In this document: one piece after another, positions 18,936-27,944 of the stretch
How positions within the stretch are numbered: the first letter of the stretch is position 1
Layout of the letters: each line of letters starts with the position of its first letter
Assembly (NCBI RefSeq): GCF_963662885.1
Contig: NZ_OY760064.1
Coordinates: 479,543-543,542 of the forward strand
Origin: an uncultured Pseudodesulfovibrio sp.
GTDB lineage: Bacteria > Desulfobacterota > Desulfovibrionia > Desulfovibrionales > Desulfovibrionaceae
DNA length: 64,000 nt
Direction of reading: 5' to 3'
The notes under the pieces: model-generated
Seen by the model: the letters and a program-made list of their open reading frames with translations, nothing else
The model's database searches: none
What the model was told of the DNA's origin: nothing
Made by a program: the position numbers and the translations under genes

Positions 18936-19223
18936 GTTTGGCCTTTTTTCCGCTCTTTTCCGTGTCCGTTTTTCTGTTCGGAAAACAGACAGTGTCGCTG
19001 TCCTTGTTCGGATTTCGCACAAGGCCGGTTTTTCTACCGCTTTGGTCCGATAATGGAATCCTTGATTTTTCGTGTCGTGAATTCATTGGAGTTCCTGTCC
19101 GGCTTCAGATCGAAGTGCTGTCACACCTTCGGTTCACGGCATGGGGGGTGCAATCCTGCGTGCGTCGACACAAGAGTGCCGACGGCAATCCTGGATTCAA
19201 ACCCGAAACAAAGGAAGTTACCC

Positions 19224-20300
19224 ATGAGTGAGACAATGCGAGCCGCAGTTTGGCATGGCAGAGAGGATGTTCGTGTGGAGACCGTTCCCGTTCCCCCGTC
19301 TCCCGAGGCGGGCTGGGTCAAGATCAAGGTGGAGTGGTGCGGTATCTGCGGTTCCGACCTGCACGAGTATGTGGCCGGTCCCATCTTCATCCCGGTGGAC
19401 GCTCCGCATCCGCTGACCGGGAAGCAGGGCAGCCTGATTCTGGGCCATGAGTTCACCGGCACGGTGGTCGAGGTCGGCGAGGGCGTGACCAATGTGCAGG
19501 TCGGCGACATGGTCGCCCCGGATGCCTGTCAGCATTGCGGCGAGTGCGTCACCTGCCGGGCCGGACGGTACAACGTCTGCGAGAAACTGGCCTTCACCGG
19601 CCTGCACAACGACGGCGCATTCGCCAAATACGTCAATGTCCCGGCCGAACTCTGCTTCGTGCTGCCCAAGGGCGTGTCCCCAGAGGCCGGGGCGGTCATC
19701 GAACCCCTGGCCACCGGGTTCAAGGCCGTGCGCGAGGCTGGATCCATCCTCGGGGAAACGGTCGTGGTCATCGGCGCGGGGACAATCGGCCTGGGGACCA
19801 TGATGGCTGCCAAGGCCGCTGGCGCGGGCAAGATCATCGTTCTGGAAATGTCCTCCGCCCGGATTGCCAAGGCCAAGGAGTGCGGCGCGGACGTCATCCT
19901 CAACCCCCGCGAGTGCGACGCCGTGGCCGAAGTGAAGGCCATGACCAACGGCTCCGGGGCGGACGTATCCTTCGAGTGCGTGGGCAACAAGTTCACCGGG
20001 CCGCTGGCCGTGGACGTGATCCGCAACGCGGGCCGGGCCATTATTGTGGGTATCTTCGAGGAGGCCAGCGAGTTCAACTTCTTCAGTTTGAGCGGTACGG
20101 ACAAGCGGGTCATCGGCACGCTGGCCTATACCCTGGAGGATTTCATAGGGGTATCGGCCCTGTTGGCCAGCGGCGCGCTCAAGGCTGAACCGCTGATCAC
20201 GGGTCGCATCGATCTGGAAGACATCGTGGACAAGGGATTCCTGGAGCTGATCAACAACAAGGATGAAAACATCAAGATCCTCGTTAAACTGGGGGAATAG
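19224..20300 (+). CDS. Zinc-dependent MDR alcohol dehydrogenase (2,3-butanediol dehydrogenase type)
   Basis: 358 residues. Catalytic zinc region CGICGSDLHEY and GHEFTGTVVEVG; structural zinc cysteines CQHCGECVTCRAGRYNVC; Rossmann loop VIGAGTIGLGTMMAAKAAG. The N-terminus and insertion HEYVAGPIFIP resemble (R,R)-butanediol dehydrogenases, so NAD-linked oxidation of a diol or polyol is likely, but the substrate is not shown by the sequence. The ATG at 19224 is preceded by AAGGAAG; the open frame extends upstream to 19053 without coding character. The 288-base gap before it holds no visible gene. Confidence 0.88.
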   Translation: MSETMRAAVWHGREDVRVETVPVPPSPEAGWVKIKVEWCGICGSDLHEYVAGPIFIPVDAPHPLTGKQGSLILGHEFTGTVVEVGEGVTNVQVGDMVAPDACQHCGECVTCRAGRYNVCEKLAFTGLHNDGAFAKYVNVPAELCFVLPKGVSPEAGAVIEPLATGFKAVREAGSILGETVVVIGAGTIGLGTMMAAKAAGAGKIIVLEMSSARIAKAKECGADVILNPRECDAVAEVKAMTNGSGADVSFECVGNKFTGPLAVDVIRNAGRAIIVGIFEEASEFNFFSLSGTDKRVIGTLAYTLEDFIGVSALLASGALKAEPLITGRIDLEDIVDKGFLELINNKDENIKILVKLGE

Positions 20301-20389
20301 GCTCCATTTGTACGGATGTCGGGAGAACTGCCTTCTGACGTCTTTGCGGGTATCTGATGCTGCGCGGGGATATGCCCCTCAATAAAAGG

Positions 20390-20414
20390 CGGGCCGCCCA
20401 GGTGGGGCGGCCCG
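20390..20414. terminator. Hairpin between convergent genes
   Basis: 10-bp GC stem CGGGCCGCCC / GGGCGGCCCG (20390-20399 and 20405-20414) with a 5-base loop, between the dehydrogenase end and the - strand gene ending at 20419. The T tract on the + side is broken (TATTCTATTT). Confidence 0.6.
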
Positions 20415-20418
20415 TATT

Positions 20419-21489
20419 CTATTTCGCTTTGTGCCCGTAGGCCACGAAGATGGGGTCACTGACGCCTTTCTTGTCCAGGAATGCCGGGTCGTCCCTGTCT
20501 CGCCAGTCGTTGCGTATGGAAATGGTGCCGAGGTCCTCCGAGAACCCAGCCATGCGCAGATATTCCAGGGCCAGTCCCATGCGCTCGAAGGTATGGAGTT
20601 CGCCCCAGCCGCAGATGGCCCGGTCGGTGTCGAAGGAGTCGGTGAAGGCCAGGATTATCGGTGCACCGGGCATCAGGAAATGGTCGATGTAGCGCAGGAT
20701 GTCCACCGGCCGGTCCATATATTCCAGGGTGCAGAGGCAGGCCGCCGCGTCATATCGTCCGGTGGGCCGCTCCGAGTCCGGGGAAAGGTCCAGGACGCGC
20801 ATGCCGGGCTTCACGAACCGGGTGAGAATTTGTTGGTAATTGCGCAACGCTGCCGCATCCGGATTGGGCGGACGGAAATGTTCGTCGAGGTCCGCCGCGC
20901 GGTCGAAGAAAGCGGGGTGGAAGTATTCCGGCGGCTCGCCGTCGAGCATGGCCTGCATGCCCGGTCCCCAATCACAGGTGGCTTCGCGCCAGTGGGTCAG
21001 GGAACCGTACGTGCCGGTGTCGCGTACCTCAAGGTACTGGATCTTTGCCTCGATGGTCACGGGAATGTCGGCGAGCGGGTGGTTACGGTCGGCTGTGAAG
21101 GTCTCGTCATCAAGGTCGATCAGCCTGAATGGGGTCAGCGTGTCCGGATAGACGTCGAGCAGGCCGTCCATATGTCCCTGGGGATAGAACCGGCCCACTC
21201 TCGGGATGATCGTCTCGCCCGAAACGGTTTTGCGACGCAGCCGTTCCCGGCCAAGTGTCAGCACCAGGCTTTCCCTGCGTCGGGGAATACACAGGCGTGG
21301 CTCGTAGGTGAAGACTACGGACTCGCCGGGCCCTTTGCCTTCCAGAGCCTCGCGCATTCCACGCGGAAAGATGTCGTTTACCGGGTTGACCTTGCGGCCC
21401 AGAAACCACTCCTCATGGTGTTCGCCGTCCTGTTCCCAGGTGACGGTGAATTCCAGTGCGCCGATGGCGTTGTTGTTGAATACGGTCAT
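20419..21489 (-). CDS. Protein with FKBP-like N-terminus and methyltransferase-like C-terminus
   Basis: 356 residues. The first part (MTVFNNNAIGALEFTVTWEQ, then FLGRKVNPVNDIFPRGMREALEGKGPGE) has the look of an FKBP/SlyD-type peptidyl-prolyl isomerase domain, with an IFPRGMREALEG... turn like FKBP substrate loops. The C-terminal part carries GMRVLDLSPDSE and ...RYDAAACLCTLEYMDRPVDILR, the spacing of a class I SAM methyltransferase, though the glycine-rich motif is degenerate. Function is unknown. Start ATG at 21489; the frame reads on upstream but without a start with a ribosome site. No neighbour shares an obvious pathway. Confidence 0.7.
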   Translation of the reverse strand: MTVFNNNAIGALEFTVTWEQDGEHHEEWFLGRKVNPVNDIFPRGMREALEGKGPGESVVFTYEPRLCIPRRRESLVLTLGRERLRRKTVSGETIIPRVGRFYPQGHMDGLLDVYPDTLTPFRLIDLDDETFTADRNHPLADIPVTIEAKIQYLEVRDTGTYGSLTHWREATCDWGPGMQAMLDGEPPEYFHPAFFDRAADLDEHFRPPNPDAAALRNYQQILTRFVKPGMRVLDLSPDSERPTGRYDAAACLCTLEYMDRPVDILRYIDHFLMPGAPIILAFTDSFDTDRAICGWGELHTFERMGLALEYLRMAGFSEDLGTISIRNDWRDRDDPAFLDKKGVSDPIFVAYGHKAK

Positions 21490-21560
21490 GGTCCACGGAT
21501 AATGGACATAAAAAAGGCGGGGTTGCAAGTCCCGCCATGAAAGAATTGTGACACTCGTAT

Positions 21561-22352
21561 TTAGGGCGTGGCCATGCGTAAGAGAATGCCGACCCCCGTG
21601 ACGAACTGGCTCAACGCCATCAGGAGCAGCAACAGGTTGGCCCCGCCGTGCAGGATGGGGAGGATGGTGCGTTTGGCTTTTTTGCGGTCCATATAGAGCC
21701 CGGATAAACCGCCGAAGACGATAAGCACGAGCATAAGCGAAGCTGTGCCTCCATGGAGCCCGTAGGTGTCGGGGATGCCCTGGAGCATGTCGGTGACGAT
21801 GGAGCCGCCCACGGCTCCGGCGAGCCACAGTCCCATGACGATCAACCCGTATCGGGTGTGTCCCTTCCAGTTGAAGGCGACCTTTTGTTTAAGCAGGGTG
21901 AATCGGGCGCGATTCAGGCCCTGCCAGGCCACCCACAAGGCCAGAAGCAGCGTCAGGGTCATGAGCGCGGGGTGGGCCAGGATGAGAACCATGGGGACGT
22001 TGACGGTCTGGGCCTCGGTGCTGCCCTGGACGGGACAGTTCAGTATTTCGCGGACCATGGCGTGGTCCGGGTTTGCCAGCAGCGCGACCAGAGCCGGAGC
22101 CTGCTCCGGCCCCACGTGAGCGCCGTTAGCGGCCATCCGTTTGACCGTATCGGTCCAGAAAGCACTCCCCCTGTCCACGTTGAGACAGATACGTTCCACC
22201 GAATGACATGCTGTGCAGGGTTTGATCTGCGGAGCAGGCTCGGCTGCGATGGCCGGAGCTCCCCCCATGATCCAGCAAAAGATCAGCGGTGCGAGAATGC
22301 CTGAAAGCAGCTTGGATTTAATCGTCAGAGGATGGTTGGTATAGGTTTTCAT
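21561..22352 (-). CDS. Membrane protein with a c-type haem motif (DUF4079-like)
   Basis: 263 residues. An N-terminal export signal (about residues 10-37) leads to one haem c site, CTACH at 46-50, in a short periplasmic domain with more cysteines (ICLN, LNCPVQG). About four membrane segments fill the rest, including LMLVLIVFGGLSGLYMD. The pattern resembles the DUF4079 membrane proteins with an added cytochrome c domain. A role in electron transfer at the membrane is inference. An upstream in-frame Met at 22460 is less likely because the signal peptide starts at MKTYTNH. Confidence 0.75.
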   Translation of the reverse strand: MKTYTNHPLTIKSKLLSGILAPLIFCWIMGGAPAIAAEPAPQIKPCTACHSVERICLNVDRGSAFWTDTVKRMAANGAHVGPEQAPALVALLANPDHAMVREILNCPVQGSTEAQTVNVPMVLILAHPALMTLTLLLALWVAWQGLNRARFTLLKQKVAFNWKGHTRYGLIVMGLWLAGAVGGSIVTDMLQGIPDTYGLHGGTASLMLVLIVFGGLSGLYMDRKKAKRTILPILHGGANLLLLLMALSQFVTGVGILLRMATP

Positions 22353-22488
22353 GGTTAATCTTGTAACCGACAAACAGGGGCTTTCGTCAACCGATCGCAG
22401 CATTTCTCCACATATTGACGCATTTTGTGATTCAGTCGTAAATTTTTTGAAGTTTTCCACAGCGTAACCAGGGGTAATCCGGTATATT

Positions 22489-22517
22489 TTGACAATAGAT
22501 GCCGTGTGTGATAGGGA
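22489..22517 (+). promoter_or_regulatory. Candidate promoter
   Basis: TTGACA (22489-22494), a 17-base spacer and TAGGGA (22512-22517), 59 bases before the GTG start at 22576. The -35 matches consensus; the -10 is poor. Confidence 0.4.
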
Positions 22518-22575
22518 TGTTCGTAACTGTTCGTCTTCACCGAAGATTCCGACTTTTTACTCGCAGGAGGTTCAC

Positions 22576-23244
22576 GTGGCGGAATCGGCTTCTTCTCATC
22601 ATCCCATGCAGGTGGATCTTCCCGAAGCGGGAAAAGTGGTCGAGTACACGCTCGATCCCGATGTTCCGGTCAAGTTCGGTTTTTTTGTTTCCGAGGTCCT
22701 GTTTTCCTGTGACGGCAAGGACCTTGTGTTGACCGGCGAGCATGGCGGTGTGGTGATCTTCAAGGATTATCAGGAGCAGGCCCAGGATGGCGCCTTGCCT
22801 GTGTTCCAACTGCACGGCGGCGAGGAAGTGCCGGGCGACATTTACATGTTTGCTTTTTCCGATGCGCCCCTGGAAGTGGAGACCGCTGCCGGACCGCTTA
22901 CGGATCAGAGCGGGGATCAGGAAATCGAGGTCCACATGGACTCCAAAGGCGGCCTGATTCCGGACGGCGACGTCCATTCCAGCCTGGATTCCGTTCATGT
23001 TCATGCCCAGCAGTCGGACATTGCTCATGGCGAACATGACATCCTGACCTATTCGGAACTCTTTTCTGATACTCACGGCGAACTCTTTCTTCACCATGCC
23101 GACGAGGCCGGGTACGTGCCCGCTCTGTTTGGCGCGGAACACTGCGTTGCGTCCGTTGACCTGGCTTCCTGTTCTTTTGCGGACAGCTTCGACCCCATGG
23201 GCGATATTCTGCAGCACGTCATGGATTTTCATCACGTCCTCTAG
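22576..23244 (+). CDS. Stand-alone protein resembling the N-terminal domain of giant adhesins
   Basis: 222 residues, acidic and His/Asp rich. The segment VDLPEAGKVVEYTLDPDVP, then FFVSEVLFSCDGKDLVLTGE and VVIFKDYQEQAQDGALPVFQ, resembles the conserved start of very large VCBS/RTX repeat adhesins of Desulfovibrio (a domain that reads LPAPG...F.....L...GDDLVF.FEDG). The rest, with HGEHDILTYSELF, has no domain I recognise, and no repeats or secretion signal follow. GTG start at 22576 with AGGAGG 5 bases upstream. It may be a truncated adhesin or a separate regulator or secretion partner; this is inference. Confidence 0.6.
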   Translation: MAESASSHHPMQVDLPEAGKVVEYTLDPDVPVKFGFFVSEVLFSCDGKDLVLTGEHGGVVIFKDYQEQAQDGALPVFQLHGGEEVPGDIYMFAFSDAPLEVETAAGPLTDQSGDQEIEVHMDSKGGLIPDGDVHSSLDSVHVHAQQSDIAHGEHDILTYSELFSDTHGELFLHHADEAGYVPALFGAEHCVASVDLASCSFADSFDPMGDILQHVMDFHHVL

Positions 23245-23270
23245 GACGAACTTACGCAGAGAATTATCAA

Positions 23271-23299
23271 AGCCCGGCCTGATGGCCGGGCTTTTTTTA
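23271..23299 (+). terminator. Intrinsic terminator
   Basis: 9-bp stem AGCCCGGCC / GGCCGGGCT with loop TGAT, then seven T residues, 26 bases after the stop of the adhesin-like gene. Confidence 0.92.
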
Positions 23300-23346
23300 T
23301 GGCTCCGGGACATTCCAATATCTCCCGCCAGAGCGCTAATGATAAA

Positions 23347-23383
23347 AGCCGGCCGCAGCGTTACTGCGACCGGCTCTTTTTTT
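23347..23383. terminator. Second terminator, between convergent genes
   Basis: 12-bp stem with one mismatch (AGCCGGCCGCAG / CTGCGACCGGCT, loop CGTTA), followed by a T7 tract on the + side and a short A run on the left, so it may also serve the - strand transporter ending at 23399. Confidence 0.75.
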
Positions 23384-23398
23384 GAAACGGGGATAGGG

Positions 23399-24802
23399 TT
23401 AGACGTAGAAGGCCGTGACGCCGATCATGGCCAGGAGATAGAGCAGGCCGAAGATACCGCCCAGGGCCCACCAACGCGCCTGGCTGATGAAGCCGGCTCC
23501 GTACCAGATGGGCGAGGGGCCCGTGGCATAGGGCGTGATGATGCCCATGAGGCCCAGGGAGCCGGCCAGCATCAGGGCGACCTTGGGCAGCATCTCGGGC
23601 GGGAGCACCGGAGCGGCCGTGGCCATGAACAGGGGCAGCAGGGCCGTGGTGTGCGCCGTGGTGCTGGCAAAGAAGTAGTGGAGCACGAAGAAGAGGACGA
23701 CGAGCAGGACCACCACGGATGCCGGAGCCATGCCGGTCAGGTTGGTGGAGATCATGTTGCCCACCCAGTCGAGCACCCCGGTCTTCTTCAGCCCGGCAGC
23801 CATGGCCACCAGGGTGGCGAACCAGACCAGGACGTTCCAGGCGCCCTTGTTGGTGATGACGTCTTCCCAGGTGATGATATTGGTCAGGACCATCAGGGAA
23901 AGAACGAAGACGGCGGCCACGGTGGAGTTTACGTGCAGCTGCTTGCCGAATATCCAGAATATCAAAGCCAGGACAGCGTAGCCGAGCATCATCAGTTCCT
24001 TGGTGCTGACGGAGCCCATCTTGCGCAGCTCCTCGGCGGCCCAGGCGGGGGCCTCGGGCGAGTGCTTCAGCGTCGGCGGATAAAGCACGTAACCCAGCCA
24101 CGGGGTCAGGATGAACAGGGGCAGCATGGCCGGAATCATGATCTTGGCCCAGTCGCCCCAGCCGATGGAGATGCCCACGCTCTTCTGGATCATGTCCACG
24201 GCCAGCAGGTTCGGGGCCAGCGCGGTCAGGAACATGGAGCTGGTCACGCAGGTGGCGCTGATGCCCACCCAGTGCAGGTACGCGCCCATCTTGCGCGGTT
24301 CATTGTCCGGGGTGGAGTTGAACATCGGCGGTATGTTGCTGGCGATGGGGTAGATGGTGCCTGCGCTGCGGGCGGTGTTGGACGGCATGAACGGGGCAAG
24401 GATGGCGTCGGAAATGGCGATGGCGTATCCCAGCCCGAGAGTGGACTTGCCCAGGAAGCGGATGAGCAGCAGGCTGATTCGCTTGCCCAGGCCCGTCTTC
24501 TGATATCCCAGGGCGAACATGAAGGCCGAGAAGATGAGCCAGATGACGCCGTTGGAGAAACCGGACAAGGCCCAGTTGCGGTTTGCGGTGGGGCTGGGGT
24601 CGATAAGCCCGAGCACGGCCACCAGGGCCACGCCGAACAGGCCGACCAGGGCGGCCGGAACCGGCTCGATGATGAGCCCGACAACCACTCCGACAAAGAT
24701 CGAAAGGAAATACCACGCCTGCGGGGTTAGCCCTTGGGGTGTCGGCAGAAGGGCCATGAGAATGGCCACGATGACCGGGGAGAACTTGAGGAGAGTCTTC
24801 AT
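23399..24802 (-). CDS. DASS-family anion (di/tricarboxylate) transporter
   Basis: 467 residues with about 12-13 hydrophobic membrane segments. Family landmarks are FMPSNTARSAGTIYPI (about residue 150), the SNT-type substrate loop, and in the second half STTAHTTALLPLF with the matching S-T-T. This places it in SLC13/DASS (CitT/TtdT-like), sodium- or antiport-driven carriers of C4/C5 dicarboxylates or sulfate-like anions. The exact anion cannot be read from sequence. The start ATG at 24802 has GAGG a few bases upstream; upstream frame extends to 24937 without coding character. Confidence 0.86.
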   Translation of the reverse strand: MKTLLKFSPVIVAILMALLPTPQGLTPQAWYFLSIFVGVVVGLIIEPVPAALVGLFGVALVAVLGLIDPSPTANRNWALSGFSNGVIWLIFSAFMFALGYQKTGLGKRISLLLIRFLGKSTLGLGYAIAISDAILAPFMPSNTARSAGTIYPIASNIPPMFNSTPDNEPRKMGAYLHWVGISATCVTSSMFLTALAPNLLAVDMIQKSVGISIGWGDWAKIMIPAMLPLFILTPWLGYVLYPPTLKHSPEAPAWAAEELRKMGSVSTKELMMLGYAVLALIFWIFGKQLHVNSTVAAVFVLSLMVLTNIITWEDVITNKGAWNVLVWFATLVAMAAGLKKTGVLDWVGNMISTNLTGMAPASVVVLLVVLFFVLHYFFASTTAHTTALLPLFMATAAPVLPPEMLPKVALMLAGSLGLMGIITPYATGPSPIWYGAGFISQARWWALGGIFGLLYLLAMIGVTAFYV

Positions 24803-25020
24803 GCTGCAAACCTCGTCTGGGTACGTTGGTTGCTGTGGATTTGAATGAAGTGAACGATCGCCGCGCCGGAACAGCATGCATCGCATGATATATTTAATCC
24901 TATTCTCCCCAATGCCAGAAACAAATTGTACAGTCAATCAAGGGGACGACGCGGCGGGATAGCGGCTGGAGGTAAGCCGAAAAGAGGAGTGAGAATGGGA
25001 CGGAGGCGTGCGGAGGGAAA

Positions 25021-25057
25021 AAGAAAAACGGTTACATCCATTCAGATGTAACCGTTT
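25021..25057 (-). terminator. Terminator of distal tRNA-fMet
   Basis: 13-bp perfect stem AAACGGTTACATC / GATGTAACCGTTT around loop CATTCA, with an A-rich run on the left that reads as a U tract on the - strand. It lies just past the 3' end of the tRNA at 25066. Confidence 0.88.
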
Positions 25058-25065
25058 GATTTCCT

Positions 25066-25142
<77 letters not shown>

Positions 25143-25239
25143 ACATGCGAGAGGCAAGTCTATGTGAGTGGAGGATATTTGTCAACAGGCTGAACGGCCT
25201 TTTTTTCAATTAGGCGAGAAATCAAATCTGTTGGGCAAA

Positions 25240-25276
25240 AGAAAAAGCGGTTACATCCATTCAGATGTAACCGCTT
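25240..25276 (-). terminator. Terminator of proximal tRNA-fMet
   Basis: 11-bp perfect core stem GCGGTTACATC / GATGTAACCGC (25247-25257 and 25264-25274) with the same CATTCA loop as the other copy, and an A-rich tract on its left (U tract on the - strand). Confidence 0.88.
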
Positions 25277-25284
25277 GATTTCCT

Positions 25285-25361
<77 letters not shown>

Positions 25362-25523
25362 ACACGTGAGAAGGAGTTTCTAGGTGGATGCCGGAAATTT
25401 GTCAACAGCAAATGTAGAGAAATTCCAAAAAAGAATTTTTTAACCGTGAAATCCTTGGTCAAAGGGGGAAATGAGCAGCAAAAAGTTTACAACCTGATCC
25501 GAATTCCGTAGAGAATCATCCCT

Positions 25524-26246
25524 ATGAGCAACGCAGAAAAGTTTTCCGTGGTCCTGCCCGTGTACAACGAGCAGGACAACCTGCAGACCCTGTTCGCCGA
25601 GATCAGGGCTGCGGCCGACTCCACTGGCCGCCCCTGGGAGGCCGTTTTCGTGGACGACTGCAGCACGGACCGAAGCCTGTCCATCATTCGCGAGCTGGCC
25701 GAAGCCCACCCCGAGGTGCGCTATGTGGCCTTTGCCGAGAACCGGGGCCAGTCCGCGGCCTTCTGCGCCGGATTCGACGCAGTGGAGTCGGACATCGTGG
25801 TCACCATGGACGCGGATCTGCAAAACGACCCGTCCGACATCCCGGACATGCTCGCCGCCTTCGGCCAGGACTGCGAGATGGTCATCGGCTGGCGCGCCAA
25901 GCGCAAGGACACCTTCATCAAGCGCATTTCGTCCAGAATCGCCAACAAGATCCGCGATTCCATCGTGGACGACGGCGTGCACGACACCGGTTGCTCCCTC
26001 AAGGTCATGCGCACGGATCTGCTCCGGCGCATCCCCCGGTTCAAGAACATGCACCGCTATTTCCCCATCCTGATGAAGATGGAGGGCGCGCGTATTCACG
26101 AGGTCAAGGTCAATCACCGCGAGCGCGGAGCGGGCGTGTCCAAGTACGGCACCCTGGACCGGGCCCTGGCGGGCATCTGGGACCTCATCGGGGTCAAATG
26201 GCTCATCACCCGGTATATCAATTACACCGTTAAAGAGAAGCGTTAG
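25524..26246 (+). CDS. Glycosyltransferase family 2 (dolichol-/polyprenyl-phosphate mannosyltransferase-like)
   Basis: 240 residues. The GT-A fold shows VVLPVYNEQDNL at residues 8-19, FVDDCSTDRS, and the metal-binding DxD-type motif TMDADLQNDPSDI. The later HDTGCSLKVMR segment and the MHRYFPILMKM stretch are typical of DPM1/GtrB-like transferases that load a sugar onto a polyprenyl phosphate. No C-terminal membrane domain is present; membrane attachment may come from the small hydrophobic protein encoded 2 bases downstream. Confidence 0.86.
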   Translation: MSNAEKFSVVLPVYNEQDNLQTLFAEIRAAADSTGRPWEAVFVDDCSTDRSLSIIRELAEAHPEVRYVAFAENRGQSAAFCAGFDAVESDIVVTMDADLQNDPSDIPDMLAAFGQDCEMVIGWRAKRKDTFIKRISSRIANKIRDSIVDDGVHDTGCSLKVMRTDLLRRIPRFKNMHRYFPILMKMEGARIHEVKVNHRERGAGVSKYGTLDRALAGIWDLIGVKWLITRYINYTVKEKR

Positions 26247-26248
26247 GC

Positions 26249-26509
26249 ATGACCCTGCCTGACCACTGGTGGCTGCTCGCCCTGGTAGTGGTCTTTCAAG
26301 GGCTGTATTTCGTGCGGATCATTGTTTTACGAACGCTCGGGAAAGGGGTACAACCCTTGGCGCGTTCGGCACAGGCCGTCCTGGCTGTTTCAGGGCTGGC
26401 CGGACTGATCTACGGGTTCGTCCAGCGCGACCCGCTGTTCTTTCTGGGACAGGGCTGTTTGCTGGTCCTCTATTATCGTATGCAACGTGAGCGAAATGAC
26501 CTCGGATAA
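26249..26509 (+). CDS. Small membrane protein, lipid A biosynthesis N-terminal (LAB_N) domain
   Basis: 86 residues, almost all in about three hydrophobic segments. The ending DPLFFLGQGCLLVLYYRMQR matches the LAB_N pattern (DPVF..GQ), usually found fused to LpxB-related or lipid-modifying glycosyltransferases. Here it is a separate gene directly after a GT2 gene, suggesting a two-part enzyme at the membrane. The next gene overlaps its end by at least 14 bases. Confidence 0.7.
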   Translation: MTLPDHWWLLALVVVFQGLYFVRIIVLRTLGKGVQPLARSAQAVLAVSGLAGLIYGFVQRDPLFFLGQGCLLVLYYRMQRERNDLG

Positions 26510-27209
26510 GCAGAACTCCAACCTGAATTTCAAGTCTCTGGCCAAGGGGCTGGTCATGCTGGCCGTGCTCGGCGGGGCGGTGTACGTCTCTCGGGCCCTG
26601 GGCCTGGGCGACATGCTTTCCGACACGAAGTGGTTCAACGACCATGTCCTCGGAAGCGGGCCGCTGTCCGTGATCATCTTTCTGGCCGTCAGCACGGTGT
26701 TTACCGCCGTGGGATTGCCCCGCCAGCTCATAGGCTTTCTCGGCGGCTTTGCCTTCGGCGTGTTCGGCGGCACGGTGCTGTCCACGGTGGGGTCGGGCCT
26801 GGGCTGCGCCCTGGCCGCCTTGTACGGGCGTCTTGGAGGGCGCGATCTGGTGGAGCGCAAGCTCGGCAAGCGGGTGCACAAGGTCAACCGTTTCCTCCAG
26901 CATGAACCGTTCAACACGGCCCTTGCCATCCGGCTCTTCCCTCTGGGGTCCAACCTGATCGTCAACCTGGCCGCCGGAGTCAGCTCCATCCCGCTGATGC
27001 CCTTTGTGCTCGGCTCGACTCTGGGCTACATTCCGCAGAATTTCATTTTCGCCCTGTTCGGCGCGGGCATGAACCGCGAATCGACCACGGGTGTTGTTCT
27101 GTCCGTGGGCATGAGCATCGCGCTGTTCGTGGTCTCTGGGTGGCTGGGAATGCGGGTCTACCGGGGCTACAGAAAACAGGCCGGAATGCAGGATGACGCG
27201 GACGATTAG
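26496..27209 (+). CDS. TVP38/TMEM64-family membrane protein (VTT domain)
   Basis: About 237 residues. One N-terminal membrane segment, then the VTT/SNARE-associated core with GLPRQLIGFLGGFAFGVFGG and the paired re-entrant pattern RLFPLGSNLIVNLAAGVS...LGYIPQNFIFALFGAG. VTT proteins (DedA/TVP38 relatives) are lipid scramblases or transporters. ATG 26496 is taken; the GTG at 26487 is in frame and equally possible. It overlaps the LAB_N gene, so the three genes 25524-27209 look like one operon for a lipid-linked glycan. Confidence 0.82.
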   Translation: MTSDKQNSNLNFKSLAKGLVMLAVLGGAVYVSRALGLGDMLSDTKWFNDHVLGSGPLSVIIFLAVSTVFTAVGLPRQLIGFLGGFAFGVFGGTVLSTVGSGLGCALAALYGRLGGRDLVERKLGKRVHKVNRFLQHEPFNTALAIRLFPLGSNLIVNLAAGVSSIPLMPFVLGSTLGYIPQNFIFALFGAGMNRESTTGVVLSVGMSIALFVVSGWLGMRVYRGYRKQAGMQDDADD

Positions 27210-27250
27210 TCCGGTTTTCGCTAAAAAATTGTTTGGTTGAAAAGGTCGGA

Positions 27251-27847
27251 TCAATCCGGCCGAAGGGCGGGAAAACGACGTGAAAGCTCCCGCCACAGGA
27301 GCCAGATCGCTCCGGCCACGATCACGCCCCAAAGCCATCCGGCCAGGACGTCCGTGGGATAGTGCTTGCCCAGGTAGATGCGGGAATAGCCCGACAGTAG
27401 CGGTATCAGCAGCGGCCATGCCTTGAGCCCCGGCCACAGGAGCAGAGCGAGCAGGGCCAGGGTCATGGTGTTGGCGCAGTGGGCCGAGGGGTAGGACGTT
27501 CCGTTTTCCTTGGTCCTGACAAAGTTGTCCGGACGGGAGCGCCACTCGCCATTCTCCACGTAGCGGGTACCGGCCACGGCGTTGAGCGGGCGGACCCGAT
27601 GAATTTCGTCCTTGGTCAGTTTGGTGGTGAAGTCCGAGACTCCCATTCCAGCAAGCAGGACAAGGAAAAGGATCAGCTGTTTTTTGCCGCCTTTGATCAC
27701 GGCCGTGGCCACGGCAACGGCCAGGATGCCCATGAGCACGGCCATGGACGAGAACAGGGGCATGATCGTATCCAGCAGGCCCGAGTGCCAGTGCTGGTTG
27801 ATGAGCAGAAAAAGCTGCAGGTCCAGGGTGGGGGTGGCGAAAAACAT
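27251..27847 (-). CDS. PAP2-family phosphatase (membrane)
   Basis: 198 residues, about five membrane segments. The three acid-phosphatase motifs are present: KDEIHRVRP (KxxxxxxRP), SYPSAH (PSGH-type), and SRIYLGKHYPTD (SRxxxxxHxxxD). It probably dephosphorylates a lipid phosphate such as undecaprenyl pyrophosphate or phosphatidate. The ATG at 27847 is preceded by AAAGGAA; longer upstream reading frame overlaps the divergent gene region and is rejected. Divergent from the GT4 gene. Confidence 0.85.
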   Translation of the reverse strand: MFFATPTLDLQLFLLINQHWHSGLLDTIMPLFSSMAVLMGILAVAVATAVIKGGKKQLILFLVLLAGMGVSDFTTKLTKDEIHRVRPLNAVAGTRYVENGEWRSRPDNFVRTKENGTSYPSAHCANTMTLALLALLLWPGLKAWPLLIPLLSGYSRIYLGKHYPTDVLAGWLWGVIVAGAIWLLWRELSRRFPALRPD

Positions 27848-27944
27848 GGCGTTCCTTTCGATTTTTTGGAATGCATAGCCGTCTTTGGTGCGGCGGGCAA
27901 CTCCGGCGTTGCCGAACGGGAAAAAAGGTTCAAGAGTTCGATAG

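Noticed and set aside
23096..24730. 544-residue + strand open frame
   Set aside because: Antisense of the DASS transporter; low-complexity Gly/His-rich translation.
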